This document shows positions 1 to 9,905 of a DNA stretch of 64,000 bases, piece by piece. Source of the DNA: DATJPW01 sp963752855 (lineage in GTDB: Bacteria; Desulfobacterota; Desulfomonilia; Desulfomonilales; Desulfomonilaceae); assembly GCA_963752855.1 (NCBI GenBank), contig CAVVZX010000020.1, positions 1-64,000 of the forward strand. Reading direction: 5' to 3'. Both the position numbers and the translations under genes were made by a program. Position 1 is the stretch's first letter. Every line of letters starts with the position of its first letter. Below the pieces are notes generated by a model. It searched no databases, was not told the origin of the DNA, and was given only the letters and a program-made list of their open reading frames with translations.

Positions 1-2
1 TG

Positions 3-1129
3 AGAAGGGGGCAGACCATCACCGTTGATCCGTATGACCTCGTTGCTCCCCAATATTTCAACCTTGGTGACAAGAGCGACTCGCATATCGCAGACCTGAT
101 GGCCTTTGTGGTTTATAACAACGGGCCTCTCCAGGCAGGGGTCCTGGCGGCGTACGGCGACTATCACATCGGCCCTGAAGCTCCGTTGCTATTTAATCCT
201 GTAACTTCGCCGACGCCGATTCTTCTGACAGCCCCGCTACCACTAGCGCAGGACTCTTACTACTCGCACGGCACGGTCTTTACCAAGTACAACAACGGGA
301 GGTTCTTCTTTAACGCGGAGGCCGCGTGGTTGTATTGGACCGACAGGTTGTCGGGCTCAGGAATTTTCCCCGGCGTGATAACGGCCGCCGGCTTGTTTCC
401 GACGCCCAGGTACACGGAGCAGTGGCGCGTCATGGCCGAAACAGGCGTCATGTGTGGCCCTTCGAAGCTAAGCTTTCTTTATGCGTGGACGTCCCGGACC
501 TGACAGGAGGAACGCGAACCTGATCGACAGACAATCCGCGGCCTTCGTGTGGCACCCCACGTTTGACACGTTTCTGGGGAACTACGATGTGTTTAGGCCG
601 TACAGCTATCTACTGAGTTACATTTACGGTTCAGGATTCAATGCTTATAGTCTGTCGAATGACGGATACATGAGAGATTCGTGGTCGCTGGCTACTCGCC
701 TTGATTATGCCGTGGCCGCCAACCTGAACGTTTACGGGAGCTTCTTGTGGGCGGAAAGGACCTCGAATGGCTACGGCTGGGGATGCATTGCCCCCACAAC
801 CCTGGTCATGCCGCCGCAATTTACTGCAGGCCGCCCCCACAGGCAACATCCAGTTTGCCATTAACGGGGCCGCCGGCTCGCCCAATATTCCTGATCGGGC
901 GCTCGGATGGGAAGTTGACACAGGGTTCGATTGGAAGCTTCTGGAAGGCTTCACCACAAGTCTCGTGCTCGCGTACTGGGCCCCGGGCAAGTGGTTCAAC
1001 TACGCATGCATAGACCGCTCGGTGCCAGCATGGAATGTCCCGGCAGCGGGAAACAATTTCGGCGTTCGGCCTAACAAGAGCATTGATCCTATTTTCGGAG
1101 GCGCAATTAGCATGGTATTTTCTTTCTAG
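3..1129 (+). CDS. Outer-membrane porin-like beta-barrel protein, 5' end outside window, two frameshifts
   Basis: The reading frame is already open at the left edge and runs to a stop at 1127-1129, so only the C-terminal part (about 370 residues) is present. It is rich in alternating aromatic and polar residues, and the protein ends in SMVFSF, the terminal-Phe signature of outer-membrane beta-barrels. The frame shifts near 495 (an extra C in the run tcccgg breaks AWTS/GPDRRN) and again near 830, just before GNIQFAING. Both joins restore continuous barrel-like sequence, so sequencing indels are more likely than decay. A role as a porin in the outer membrane is inferred from composition and the C-terminus; the substrate cannot be read from the sequence. 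It could equally be a non-porin barrel. Confidence 0.6.
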
Positions 1130-1153
1130 TCGTCTTCCGGCCCTTCCTATTAG

Positions 1154-1175
1154 AAGAGGTTTAGCGGCCTCTTTT
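1154..1175 (+). terminator. Probable terminator of the porin gene
   Basis: A stem aagagg/cctctt with an 8-base loop is followed by a short T run, 25 bp after the porin stop codon. The stem is short, so the call is moderate. Confidence 0.4.
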
Positions 1176-1233
1176 CTTGGGAACCAACTTTATCGGATTT
1201 CAATATGCGGCTCATGAACCGCTCAAAACGGGG

Positions 1234-1252
1234 GGCGCTTTGTTCAAGCGCC
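1234..1252. other. Perfect 7-bp stem-loop ahead of the small exported protein
   Basis: ggcgctt and aagcgcc pair perfectly around a 5-base loop. It lies about 60 bp upstream of the ATG at 1311. There is no T run on the plus strand. It may be a second terminator stem or a leader structure; nothing decides between them. Confidence 0.3.
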
Positions 1253-1310
1253 TCACCTTACGGATAGTCCGCGCTGCGGATATCAATTCACTGATTTAAG
1301 GAGCTTTCAA

Positions 1311-1472
1311 ATGATACGGCTCGTCGTTACATCAATTTCTATTATGGCGCTAATAATCGGCATCGGTTACTTGCCCCGAACATATGCAGTTCAAACCACA
1401 ACCCCGGTCGATCTCGGCGCCACCCTATTGCTCTCCGCCGCGGATGAGACTGAGGCAGGCCGGCGGGGATGA
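1311..1472 (+). CDS. Small exported protein of unknown function (possibly frameshifted)
   Basis: The ATG at 1311 is preceded by a good ribosome site (aaggagct). It encodes 53 residues that begin with a positively charged start and a hydrophobic run (VVTSISIMALIIGIGYL), ending in a likely signal-peptidase site near TYA. The frame stops at 1472, but a +1 shift near 1465 would extend it into an acidic/basic stretch (GGDEEKKEDEVVPG). The natural protein may therefore be longer. I do not recognise the family. It lies between the porin and a Cache protein on the same strand. Confidence 0.45.
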   Translation: MIRLVVTSISIMALIIGIGYLPRTYAVQTTTPVDLGATLLLSAADETEAGRRG

Positions 1473-1796
1473 AGAGAAAAAGGAAGATGAGGTGGTCCCG
1501 GGAATCGATCGCATCGCGTGTTCCGTCATGTTACGGATAGTGAGCGCCGCGTATCCAACACGTGAAGCGAGTTTGACGAATAGCGGCAAGATGGCAGGCA
1601 TTCGGTTGCACGGGAGTAAACCTAACCGAATTCTAACATCAGCGTGCCCAAATTTGATTGACCGGCAGCAGTATTGCGAAACTATACTTTCGCCGTTGGC
1701 AACTCCGGCATTGTGAGAGACCACATATAGGATGCCAATAATTCATGCGAATTTCAGGCATTCTTCATTATTTTGAATTCGGCTTGGGGGAAAGCG

Positions 1797-2258
1797 ATGA
1801 GGATTGGATCGACCATAGGCGCGCTGGCCATTGTGGCAGCGGTTTTCGTCGGTTTCGCGAACGCTGATAAAGCTGAGGACACAGTCAGCCTCGTTAATAA
1901 GGCAGTGGTCATGTTTAAGGACCAGGGGAAAGATGCCGCTCTGAAAGCAATCAATGATGAGAAAGGACCGTTCATAAAAGGTGAAATCTATGTTTTCGCC
2001 GCAACAATGGACAATGTCCTGGTGGGTCATCCGTTCGACCCTTCCTCGAGGAGGATCAATCTGAGCAATATGAAAGATAACAATGGATTCCCCATATTCC
2101 AGAAGTTCAAGGAGACTGGTGGAGAAAGACGGGTCAGGATGGGTTGAGTATGTGTGGGCCAAACCGCGGAGCGAGACAAACCATCCCGCAAAAAGTCCTT
2201 TGTGAAAAAGGTCCCTAACGAGGATCTGTACGTGGGCGCGGGATATTATGTTGATTGA
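1797..2258 (+). CDS. Periplasmic single-Cache-domain protein, frameshifted near the C-terminus
   Basis: The start at 1797 is chosen because gggggaaag lies just upstream and the product opens with a signal peptide (MRIGSTIGALAIVAAVFVGF, cleavage near ANA). The mature part has the layout of stand-alone Cache proteins: a helix (VSLVNKAVVMFKDQGKDAA), KGEIYVFAATMDNVLVGHPF, then NMKDNNGFPIFQKF. The frame breaks near 2125 (GGE/DGSGWVEYVWAKP) and near 2200. It resumes as SFVKKVPNEDLYVGAGYYVD with a stop at 2256-2258, the usual Cache ending. Such proteins bind small ligands in the periplasm and often serve chemoreceptors or kinases. No partner is adjacent here and the ligand is unknown. Confidence 0.65.
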
Positions 2259-2516
2259 TGGGTCGGACGTGCGGGACGCTCATGTGTCTTAGCAATTTTC
2301 GTAGTCCGGTTATGATGAGGCGACCAGCGGGAAGCGCGTCAGTCGAGTTTTTCACGACCGATGCGGTTCGCTTCGGGCGCCACATCCTACCTTTACAAAT
2401 AATAGTCCCCTGCGTGAAGCCGTAGGCGTCATCGCGCCTCAATAAGAGTTCTTGAAGGGGGCGCAGGAGCAAAAAGTCGCTCCCCGTCAAAATTCCTTCT
2501 TCAAAGCTGGTTGCTA

Positions 2517-4172
2517 TCAAGCAGCGGCTCCTGCCTTCCCTTTTTCGAGTCTGCGGCGTTCTTCGTCACGTATCTCGCGGCGAAGAAGCTTGCCCACTTT
2601 CGATTTTGGCAGCATGTCCCTAAACTCGATATATGCAGGCACCTTGTAAGAGGCAAGGCGTTCCGAGCAGAATTTGATAAGCTCCGTGGCGCCCGACGCC
2701 CTTGGCGTCTTCCTTTATGACCACTATGGCCTTGACTCTCTCTCCTACTTTGGGGTCCGGGACGCCCACAACGCACGCGCCGACGACCACCGGATGATCT
2801 TGCAGGACCGCCTCAACCTCCGAGGCCGATACTCGATAACCTTTGTGCTTCAGGATATCCGCTGAGCGTTCCACGTAAAATATCTGGCCGTCTTCGGCCG
2901 CCTTACATAGTCTCCCGTGCGGTAATAGGTTTCGCCGTTTACTAGTATGAAAGACATCCTGGTCTCATCCGGTTTGTTAATGTACTCTTTTACGGTGTGC
3001 TCCGAACTGACCACGAGTTCTCCGGACTCGCCAAATCGGGACCGGCTCTAGTGTATCCGGATCTATGACTTTGGTCCGCCGCGACGGCAATGGCATGCCG
3101 ATAGACATGGGCTGGGGCTCTCCGGCGTCAATTCGGCTATAGCTCACATGGCCGGCTTCAGTCGATCCGTATACCTGGTAAATCGGCACGCCAGTCCTCG
3201 CTTTCCATCGCGAAAGCACTTCCCGGGGCAGAACATCGCCGCCGCAGTAGCAGTAGCGCAATGAACTGATATCATAGAACTCTTGTCGGTCGTTCTCCAG
3301 AATCATGCGATAAAGCGCAGGCACTCCCAGCATCCAACGGACCTTATATCTCTGAATGGCAGCCAGTATGGCGTCAACTTGCGGCACAGGCATAATACAG
3401 TAAGATTGCCCGAGATTAAGTCCCACAGCCATGAAGAGCCCTAGAGCCATTATGTGAAATAAGGGATTAATCGCTATATAAACGTCTTCGCCATGTTTGA
3501 CATGTCCGCCGAAAACCATCATCACTGACATCATTAACGTACGAGACATGCCCCCAATGATTACCCGGCACGCCCTTTCGGGAACCCGGTTGTGCCGCCT
3601 GTATACAGAATGTACGATAGGTCCTTTATGGGATCTATGTCGACTTTAGGTGGATATGGATCCGATCTGAGCAAGTTTCGAAAGCTTATTGTCTCTGCCC
3701 CGCCCCTGACTTTTCCGTGAGGCGCCTTATCGAAAAGAAACGCGATTGCTCGTTTAGGCCAGGAGACAAGGTCCAGTAGATTAGTTACAATTATATGTTC
3801 AAGCCCACTTTCGGCAAATATCTCTTTAACGTAGCCGTAATTGGTGTCATGACAGATGACCGTTTTAGCCCCGGAATCTTTTATCATATAATCGATTTCA
3901 TGGGACGTATAGATCGGCGAAACCAAAACCGCCACGGCCCCAATCTTCTGACAGGCGAGGAATGCGACTACCAATTGTACGGAATTACTTAAATAGAGAA
4001 GGACCCGATCGCCTTTCTTTATGCCCAGCCCCGCCAAGCCTGTTGCGAATCGATAGATAAGTCGCTTGAGTTCCTCGTAAGTGAATTCCTCACCCAGGAA
4101 CGATATGGCGATGTTTGTAGGATATTTTTCGCAAGCCTGTTCAAAACGGGTGAATGTATATTCGTGTTCCAT
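2517..4172 (-). CDS. Long-chain acyl-CoA / carboxylate-CoA ligase (AMP-binding), several frameshifts
   Basis: The product is an adenylate-forming CoA ligase that would activate a carboxylic acid with ATP and CoA. The N-terminal half (from 4172) shows FTYEELKRLIYRFATGLAGL and the phosphate loop YTGGTTGFPKG. The middle has YQVYGSTEAG. The C-terminal domain has KHKGYRVSASEVEAVL, and it ends with LASYKVPAYIEF and MLPKSKVGKLLRREIRD before the stop at 2517. The frame changes near 3555, 3035, 2890 and 2690, yet each piece follows the family order without loss, so indel errors are likely. It is the last gene of the liv operon, 14 bp after livF. That context suggests it activates the imported substrate. 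Fatty versus aromatic acid cannot be decided. Confidence 0.8.
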
Positions 4173-4186
4173 GGGTCATCTCCTCG

Positions 4187-4933
4187 TCAGGCGCCGAAGT
4201 AGGCGGATTTCACGTCAGGGTTGTCCATCAGCTCTTTATTTGTGCCCTCAACCACGGAAGCCCCATTCTCCAAGATGTACCCATAGTCGATAATCGGCAT
4301 AATGGGCCGGGCATACTGCTCGGATACTATTATTGACGTGCCCCGTTGATCACGGATTTCTTTGATGGATTTGGCCAATAAATATTGAATCGCAGGACTA
4401 AGACCAAGAAGAGGTTCATCCAAGAGAAGCAGTTTGGGTTGAGCCATCAATGACCGACCGATAGCCAACATCTGCTGCTCACCGCCACTAAGGAATCCCC
4501 CTAATCGTTTGGTCAGTCTTGTCAGCGCAGGAAAAATAGTAAAAACATAATCCAACGTTTCAGAGGCTTGGCGAGCGTTAGCCAGGTAGCCCCCGATTTT
4601 GAGATTCTCCAGCACGGTGCTCTCGGGGAATATTCGGCGTCGCTCCGGACATAAAATGATGCCTTGTCTTGCTCTGAGAGATGGCTTGGCCTTCATTATA
4701 TCACGGCCCTGGTAGAATATCTCGCCTCGAATCGTTATCCGCTCACCGCCGGCCATGTCCTCTTTTTTCTGAATGTCGTCCATAATGCCTGAAAGTGTAT
4801 ACATAAGGGTGGATTTGCCGGCGCTGTTAGCTCCAAAAACCCCGATAATCTGATTAGAGCCGCAAGACAAACTCACATTATTCAGAGCCAGCATGTTTTC
4901 ATAGAAGACCATGAGTCCTTTGGCATTAAACAT
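4187..4933 (-). CDS. livF: Branched-chain amino acid-type ABC transporter ATP-binding protein LivF
   Basis: This 248-residue cytoplasmic ATPase powers a Liv-type importer. It carries Walker A (GANSAGKSTLM), the ABC signature LSGGEQQMLAIGRSL, Walker B (LLLLDEPLLGLSP) and an H-loop region degraded to SEQYARP, as is normal in LivF. The length is typical of the family (about 235-250). The start overlaps the end of livG by 8 bp, which indicates translational coupling. In this operon the name describes the fold; the cargo may be a carboxylic acid rather than an amino acid. Confidence 0.9.
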   Translation of the reverse strand: MFNAKGLMVFYENMLALNNVSLSCGSNQIIGVFGANSAGKSTLMYTLSGIMDDIQKKEDMAGGERITIRGEIFYQGRDIMKAKPSLRARQGIILCPERRRIFPESTVLENLKIGGYLANARQASETLDYVFTIFPALTRLTKRLGGFLSGGEQQMLAIGRSLMAQPKLLLLDEPLLGLSPAIQYLLAKSIKEIRDQRGTSIIVSEQYARPIMPIIDYGYILENGASVVEGTNKELMDNPDVKSAYFGA

Positions 4934-5723
4934 AGGTGTACACCTCCTCTGACCCGAAGTAGGCCTCTTTTACCTCCTTATATTCCATAACCTCTTCGGG
5001 GGCGCCCTCGGCTATTTTACAGCCGAAATTGAGCACCATTACTCTCCGAGCCAGGCGAAATAGCTCACGGAGCCTGTGTTCCACCATGATCAGTGTAATC
5101 CCTTCCATCTGCAATTTTTCCATCAAAGGGACCATGCTGGCCATCTCACTCATACTGAGACCCGAAAAGACCTCATCACATAGGATGATTTCAGGCCTCA
5201 AAGCCAGGCATCGGGCAAGCTCCAGGCGCTTCAGATAGCCCGTAGGCAGCGTGGACGCCACTTTATAAGGCACATAGGAGTCGCGCTCAAATCCTATTTC
5301 TTCCAAAATATCAACAGCGACGGTGTCCCGACTTCCCATTCGTCCGCCTCCCCTCCAGCCGCCTGTCCGTCTGGCGCGAGGAGAGAAGAGCGGCGGAATG
5401 AGGTTCTTGAACGCGGGGAGACTGAAGTAGGGGCGCATGACCTGGAAGGTCCTTGTCAATCCCTCATCCGCGATTTTATGCGCCTCCCAATTCGTTATAT
5501 CTCGCCCCTTAAACGAAATCTTACCCCTATCGGCTCGTATGAATCCTGTGATAGCATTGACTAGAGTGGTTTTCCCGGACCCGTTGGGACCGATTATTCC
5601 CACGACCTCGCCTGGGTAAACTTTGAGATCCACGTCCGTAAGAGCCATAACTCCGCCGAATGTCTTACTCACGTGCTCGACAACCAGCAGCGGCTCTTTG
5701 TCCATGCCGGAATTAGGAGACAT
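4926..5723 (-). CDS. livG: Branched-chain amino acid-type ABC transporter ATP-binding protein LivG
   Basis: A 265-residue ABC ATPase of the LivG type. Walker A is GPNGSGKTTLVNAITGF. The signature is the diverged LPTGYLKRLELARCLA, Walker B is IILCDEVFSGLS, and the switch histidine lies in IMVEHRLREL. It forms the second nucleotide-binding half of the importer with LivF. A start at MDKEPLL (5705) is also possible. It lies 22 bp after livM and overlaps livF. Confidence 0.9.
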   Translation of the reverse strand: MSPNSGMDKEPLLVVEHVSKTFGGVMALTDVDLKVYPGEVVGIIGPNGSGKTTLVNAITGFIRADRGKISFKGRDITNWEAHKIADEGLTRTFQVMRPYFSLPAFKNLIPPLFSPRARRTGGWRGGGRMGSRDTVAVDILEEIGFERDSYVPYKVASTLPTGYLKRLELARCLALRPEIILCDEVFSGLSMSEMASMVPLMEKLQMEGITLIMVEHRLRELFRLARRVMVLNFGCKIAEGAPEEVMEYKEVKEAYFGSEEVYTYV

Positions 5724-5745
5724 TGTTCCTCACTTGCCTGATGAT

Positions 5746-6768
5746 CTATATTTGAACCCATCTTTCGAATTGCTGATATTTTCTGGTCCCGTAATTCATG
5801 ATCCCCTCACTCTTGTAAACCACAAACGCTGTGAGGATGATGGCGTAGACTGCAATGCGTAGAGTGCCGAAATCTCTCAGAAGCTCGGATATAGGCACGA
5901 GAATAAGGCAACCCAGCACAGGCCCTATAAGAGTCCCTCCCCCGCCCACGACAGTCGCTGCAATAGGAATAATGGAAAAATCCAGAGCGAACTGTGAAAG
6001 CCCGGCCCACATGTACATGTGAGCCAGGCAAGCCCCCCCCAGACATCCGAGAGCAGAGGCGATATACACACCAAGGGCCTTGTAAACATTGATGTTTATT
6101 CCTGACGCTCTTATAGCCTGATCGTTATCTTTAACCCCGCGAAATACCAGGCCTATGTCCTCCCTGACCATTCGTCGGAGCCCGAATACAAGAATCAGCA
6201 CGCTGAAAATGAGGACGTATCGCTCGGTCCATGGGCTGGCGAAGCCGTCCACCCCGATAATTCCGTCTGTGCCTCCGAAAATGTCCAAAGCCTCTATCAG
6301 GCGCATTGCTAACAGCGGGTACATGAGGCTAACTATGGCAAAATAGACCCCTCTCAAAGGCAAGCACGGCAGGAATAGCAGAGTGCAGATCGCTCCCCCC
6401 AGGATTGTGGCCACAGGAATGGTCAGCATGGGAGGGAACCCGAACGTAGTATTGAGAAGCGCCGCGGTATAAGCGCCGATCCCGATATAGAACCCGCCTC
6501 CCAAGGAAACCAAGCCCACATAGTTGGCTAGAAAATCAAAGCCTATAGCCAGGAGCGAGTAGATACAGATAATCGAGATCACTCTCTGCCAATACGGAAA
6601 AGGGGACAATAGCAGTGGTAACGCTATTAGACCCAAAATGAATAACAGACGGGGCCCTAATAAATATGTAATCTCGGTCCGAGATGATATCGCGTACACC
6701 CCATCTGTGCGGACCTTAATTCCTCGATCCAGCCTCTCTTTTCGCTGGTCTTTCATCTCTTCGGCCAT
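5746..6768 (-). CDS. livM: Liv-type ABC transporter permease LivM
   Basis: A 340-residue inner-membrane permease with a charged N-terminal extension of about 35 residues and then 8-10 hydrophobic segments. Family motifs are ANYVGLVSLGGGFYIGIGAY and the cytoplasmic coupling loop RGVKDNDQAIRASGI, plus TVVGGGGTLIGPVLG near the C-terminus. It starts 2 bp after the livH stop, typical of this operon. Together with LivH it forms the membrane channel. Confidence 0.9.
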   Translation of the reverse strand: MAEEMKDQRKERLDRGIKVRTDGVYAISSRTEITYLLGPRLLFILGLIALPLLLSPFPYWQRVISIICIYSLLAIGFDFLANYVGLVSLGGGFYIGIGAYTAALLNTTFGFPPMLTIPVATILGGAICTLLFLPCLPLRGVYFAIVSLMYPLLAMRLIEALDIFGGTDGIIGVDGFASPWTERYVLIFSVLILVFGLRRMVREDIGLVFRGVKDNDQAIRASGININVYKALGVYIASALGCLGGACLAHMYMWAGLSQFALDFSIIPIAATVVGGGGTLIGPVLGCLILVPISELLRDFGTLRIAVYAIILTAFVVYKSEGIMNYGTRKYQQFERWVQI

Positions 6769-6770
6769 TT

Positions 6771-7638
6771 TTAGACCCTCTCCTCCAGTTGCTTTTGCTG
6801 GCCGAATAGCCCGCTAGGCCGCAAAATCAAGGTAATGATAATGGCAATTAAGGCCACCACCACCTGGTAATGAGTTCCAAGGTAGACCACGGTGAGGATC
6901 TGGGCAAATCCGATGAGAAACGCGGCCAGGATGGCCCCGGTCCAACTGCCCAATCCTCCGACGATACAGACTGCCACGGCCATGATCAGGACGTTATAAC
7001 CGGCCTCTACTACAATGTTCCCCGAGAGGCAGAAGCACCAGCCCGGCGATTCCGGCCAACATAGACCCTAACGCCATAGCCACTACGGCCATGAAATCCG
7101 AGTCGATACCCAGTGTCAAAGCCGCTCGCTCATCCTGAGCCATGCCTTTCAATCCCAGTCCTAACCTGGTTTTACTGACAAATAGCCAGAGTAGACCGAA
7201 GAGCGCCGCCCCGATTCCCACGACCAGTAGCCTCTGGAAATCTACGGAGACGCCGAACAATTCGATGCTCCCTTCCACAAAAGGCGGCAACGTAAACGTG
7301 GCGCCTTTCAACCCTCCCCAGCGGAGACCCTCCAGAATGGCCAGACCGACTGCGTATGAGGCGATGATCTCGCTGATGGCCATACCTCGGACTCGGACAA
7401 GGATGAACTGATACATTGCTGCGCCGACCAGACCGGTAATCACCAGTGATATCACGATGGATGCAAAGTAGTTGAGGCCCACGCGATTCAAAAGCAGCCA
7501 TGCAATGTAACCTGTAAGGACATACAATGCCCCGTGGGCGAAATTGGGGAGCCGGCTCACCCCGTAAACCAGCGTGAAACCGAGGGCCATGAGAGCGAGA
7601 GTAACGCTGTTGACTACGCCGTAAATGATAATGTCCAT
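6771..7638 (-). CDS. livH: Liv-type ABC transporter permease LivH, one frameshift
   Basis: The first 200 residues (from 7638) read MDIIIYGVVNSVTLALMALG with GVSRLPNFAHGALY and the coupling motif GMAQDERAALTLGID. The frame breaks near 6988 after AGLVLLPLG and resumes as NVLIMAVAVCIVGGLGSWTGA, ending RPSGLFGQQKQLEERV. The joined length (about 288 residues) is normal for LivH. It is the partner permease of LivM. It follows the binding-protein gene after a 130-bp gap. Confidence 0.85.
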
Positions 7639-7770
7639 GAAATAGCCTCTGCGTTAGAGAGCAGAAATCATCCTGCTCCTTGCCTAAAGAGGAACAGATT
7701 TTTTTGAAAAGAGGCGCTGGAGGGATTGGCGTTGAGCCTACCCTCCTGCGCGGTTAGAGCTGAAATGAGG

Positions 7771-9047
7771 TTATTTCTTCATCCAAGGAGGCAGCAGAAT
7801 GTCACCCGTAGCGATTTTGGGTGGAAAAACCACCACACGTTTTTGAGCCTGCCACTGAAAGATCGTGCCCACTGCTCCTTCTTTTGGATCCAGGCTCGGG
7901 ATAACCTGATTGGTTTTCGGATCAAAACGGATACGACCGTAAACGCCTTCCATGTCAGTCGCTTTCAGGGCATCAACGACCTTATCCGAATCGACTGTTC
8001 CCGCTCGCTCGATCGCATCCTTCAGCGTATAGACAGCCTGATAGCTTGAAGACGTGCCGTAGCCTTCGGGCTCGAGCCCGTACTTCTTCTTGTAAGCATC
8101 GACAAATTTCATCGTCAATGGAGTAGCGTTGCTGGGAGCGTTGCCGGCATTCACGACGTTCGCCAGACAGGTACTCGCCCTTGCCGTCGGTGGCTTTCCA
8201 AAAACCGGGTTGCTCCGCAGCGGCAATAATCGTGCCGAAGGGAAGCGCCGGCACTTTCATGTCATACCACTGCTTGAGAAGAATGGCCGACTCGGGCATA
8301 TCCATCCAAATGATAATTACTTGAGCATTCTGTTTTTTGGCCTCCTGCAGCCCCATCGAGAAGTCCGTGGTCCCTGTGGGGTAGACCATCGGATCACCCA
8401 GCACCGTCCAACCCTTCTGGGCCATCACCTTGGAAAGGATAGCTCCGCCCGCCCTGGCGTGAGCCACGTCCTGAATCATTATCATGAGCCTATTGATATC
8501 GAACTTCTTGCCGATGTGTTCCAGACATGGGACAATCTCGCCCCCAACCATCCATTTGGCCTCACCGGAAATTCGGAAACAGGTACCTGTACTTGTCCGG
8601 GTTTTTGGCGACCGTGTCCGAATATGCGGGTGTGAGCGAGCCTGTAGTCAGGATCGAAATCTTCTTGTACTTGGAAAGAAGCGGCATGGCGGCCAGGGCT
8701 GCTTCTGAGCGCACCGGCCCTCCTACAATGAAATCGGCTTTCTTTTCCAGGATGAGCTTCTCCAAGGCCAGGAGCGCATCACTTGTGGGAACCCCCGGTT
8801 CGAGGTCACGGGTATCAATAACTTCAAGCTTGAATGGGCGTTTTTCGTTGCCCACTTTGACTCCGCCGGACGCGTTGATTTCATCGACTGCCAGCTGCAT
8901 ACCTCTTTCCGCGTCCCACCCGTAAAGGAATGCGGTCGCAAGTGGCCCCCCTATAATAATGGGCTTTTCGGCCGCTGCGGCAAGTGATACCGCACAGAAC
9001 GCCAGGAACGTCACAATCGCGGCTACGATTGTCGCTTTTCGCTTCAT
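7771..9047 (-). CDS. Liv-type ABC transporter substrate-binding protein, two frameshifts
   Basis: The ATG at 9047 has the ribosome site aaggagtaatgag. The product opens with a signal peptide (MKRKATIVAAIVTFLAFCAV) and continues as a type-I periplasmic binding fold: RGMQLAVDEINASGG, then FIVGGPVRSEAALA. The frame changes near 8556 (after YLFPNFR) and near 8170 (after KGEYL). The C-terminal part contains FVDAYKKKYGLEPEGYGTSS and DALKATDMEGVYGRIRFDP, standard for the family. It delivers the solute to LivHM. The ligand is not obvious. It is the first large gene of the operon. Confidence 0.85.
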
Positions 9048-9218
9048 CTCATTACTCCTTTTTGGTGGATGTCGTCGCCCATTCCGAAACAAACGGAATT
9101 CGCGGGCGCCAATTTGTATGCGGAGTCAGGTTAGCCGACGGCGCCGGTTTCAACGGCCTGCCTTCAACCAGCGCCATTTATCGGGAAAGTCACATAAAAG
9201 AGTAGTTCTCGCAATGTA

Positions 9219-9404
9219 TCACTTCTTTACGTCTTCCCGTTGCTCAACATAGATTCCCAGTTCCTTGATTCTGCGGCGTAGCTGTCCAACTGAGACCCCC
9301 AGAATCTTGCTTGCTTGAACGACGTCTCCCAGAGTGGAACGAAGCGCCAGAAGAATGCGCTCCTTCCGAATTTCTCTGAGAGACTGGCTCTCACCCATTT
9401 CCAA
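9219..9404 (-). CDS. 61-residue stand-alone Fis-type helix-turn-helix protein
   Basis: The product is little more than a Fis/NtrC C-terminal DNA-binding unit: RKERILLALRSTLGDVVQAS followed by KILGVSVGQLRRRIKELGI. In the NtrC family this HTH follows a sigma-54 activator domain. Here no such domain lies in frame upstream, and the gene has its own ATG. It sits between a predicted sigma-54 promoter (9618-9634) and the binding-protein gene, so it would be the first gene of the liv operon. It may be a small nucleoid-like or autoregulatory protein, or the surviving tail of a lost regulator. The ribosome site is weak. Confidence 0.55.
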   Translation of the reverse strand: MEMGESQSLREIRKERILLALRSTLGDVVQASKILGVSVGQLRRRIKELGIYVEQREDVKK

Positions 9405-9617
9405 CGCTCGGTTTCATTTCTCGTCCGACGTCACGCACGGCGCCGGCGTAGGCGTTGTGTCTGAAGTGCCTTGAAACTATCTGACCGACCTTGAAGCTGA
9501 TTTACTCGCATCACCGGGCAACCTTGACAATGTTTCCCCGGAAATGACACTCAAGAAATAGTGTGAATCAGATGCATGAATCTCGTCTTGATCTGACGGC
9601 AAATCTCTAACGTGAAG

Positions 9618-9634
9618 AGCATTTTCTGTGCCAA
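9618..9634 (-). promoter_or_regulatory. Sigma-54 (-24/-12) promoter of the liv operon
   Basis: Read on the minus strand the site is TTGGCACAGAAAATGCT. The GG and GC are separated by exactly 10 bases, as sigma-54 requires, and the -24 half matches consensus. It would start transcription near 9607, giving a leader of about 200 nt before the Fis-like gene. A near-identical site lies upstream of the second binding-protein gene. Confidence 0.75.
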
Positions 9635-9726
9635 GACCGACGGCGCCACAGAAGATTGTTTGCGCCTGAGATTATCAGACAAAACAGATTACGCTTCAAC
9701 AAAAAAAACGATGCTAACAGTCTCGG

Positions 9727-9763
9727 GTGGAAAGACATTTTCCAGCGCCGGAAGAAAATTTGC
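9727..9763. promoter_or_regulatory. Palindromic upstream activator box, copy 2
   Basis: gtggaaagacattttccag is an inverted repeat (TGGAAA / TTTTCCA), followed by cgccggaagaaaattt. It lies 93 bp upstream of the -24 element, the usual place for an NtrC-family enhancer. The same box with about 80% identity stands 95 bp upstream of the other sigma-54 promoter. Confidence 0.65.
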
Positions 9764-9905
9764 CGATTGCGCGCCCCTGATCGCGGACGCGAGTCCATGA
9801 ACGCCTAAACGGCTAAGGTCACAGCTCTGTATAAGCCATGTTCTCACGCTCGCTCTGCCGTGAGGATGGGAGCGGCCGCTACTGGCGCAGATGTGCGTGG
9901 AAAGT

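Larger units (their letters stand above)
9405..9905. other. Regulatory gap upstream of the liv operon
   Basis: About 500 bp without a convincing gene. It holds the sigma-54 promoter and the palindromic box listed separately, both oriented toward the liv operon. I see no clear terminator for the binding-protein gene that ends at 9906. Confidence 0.6.
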
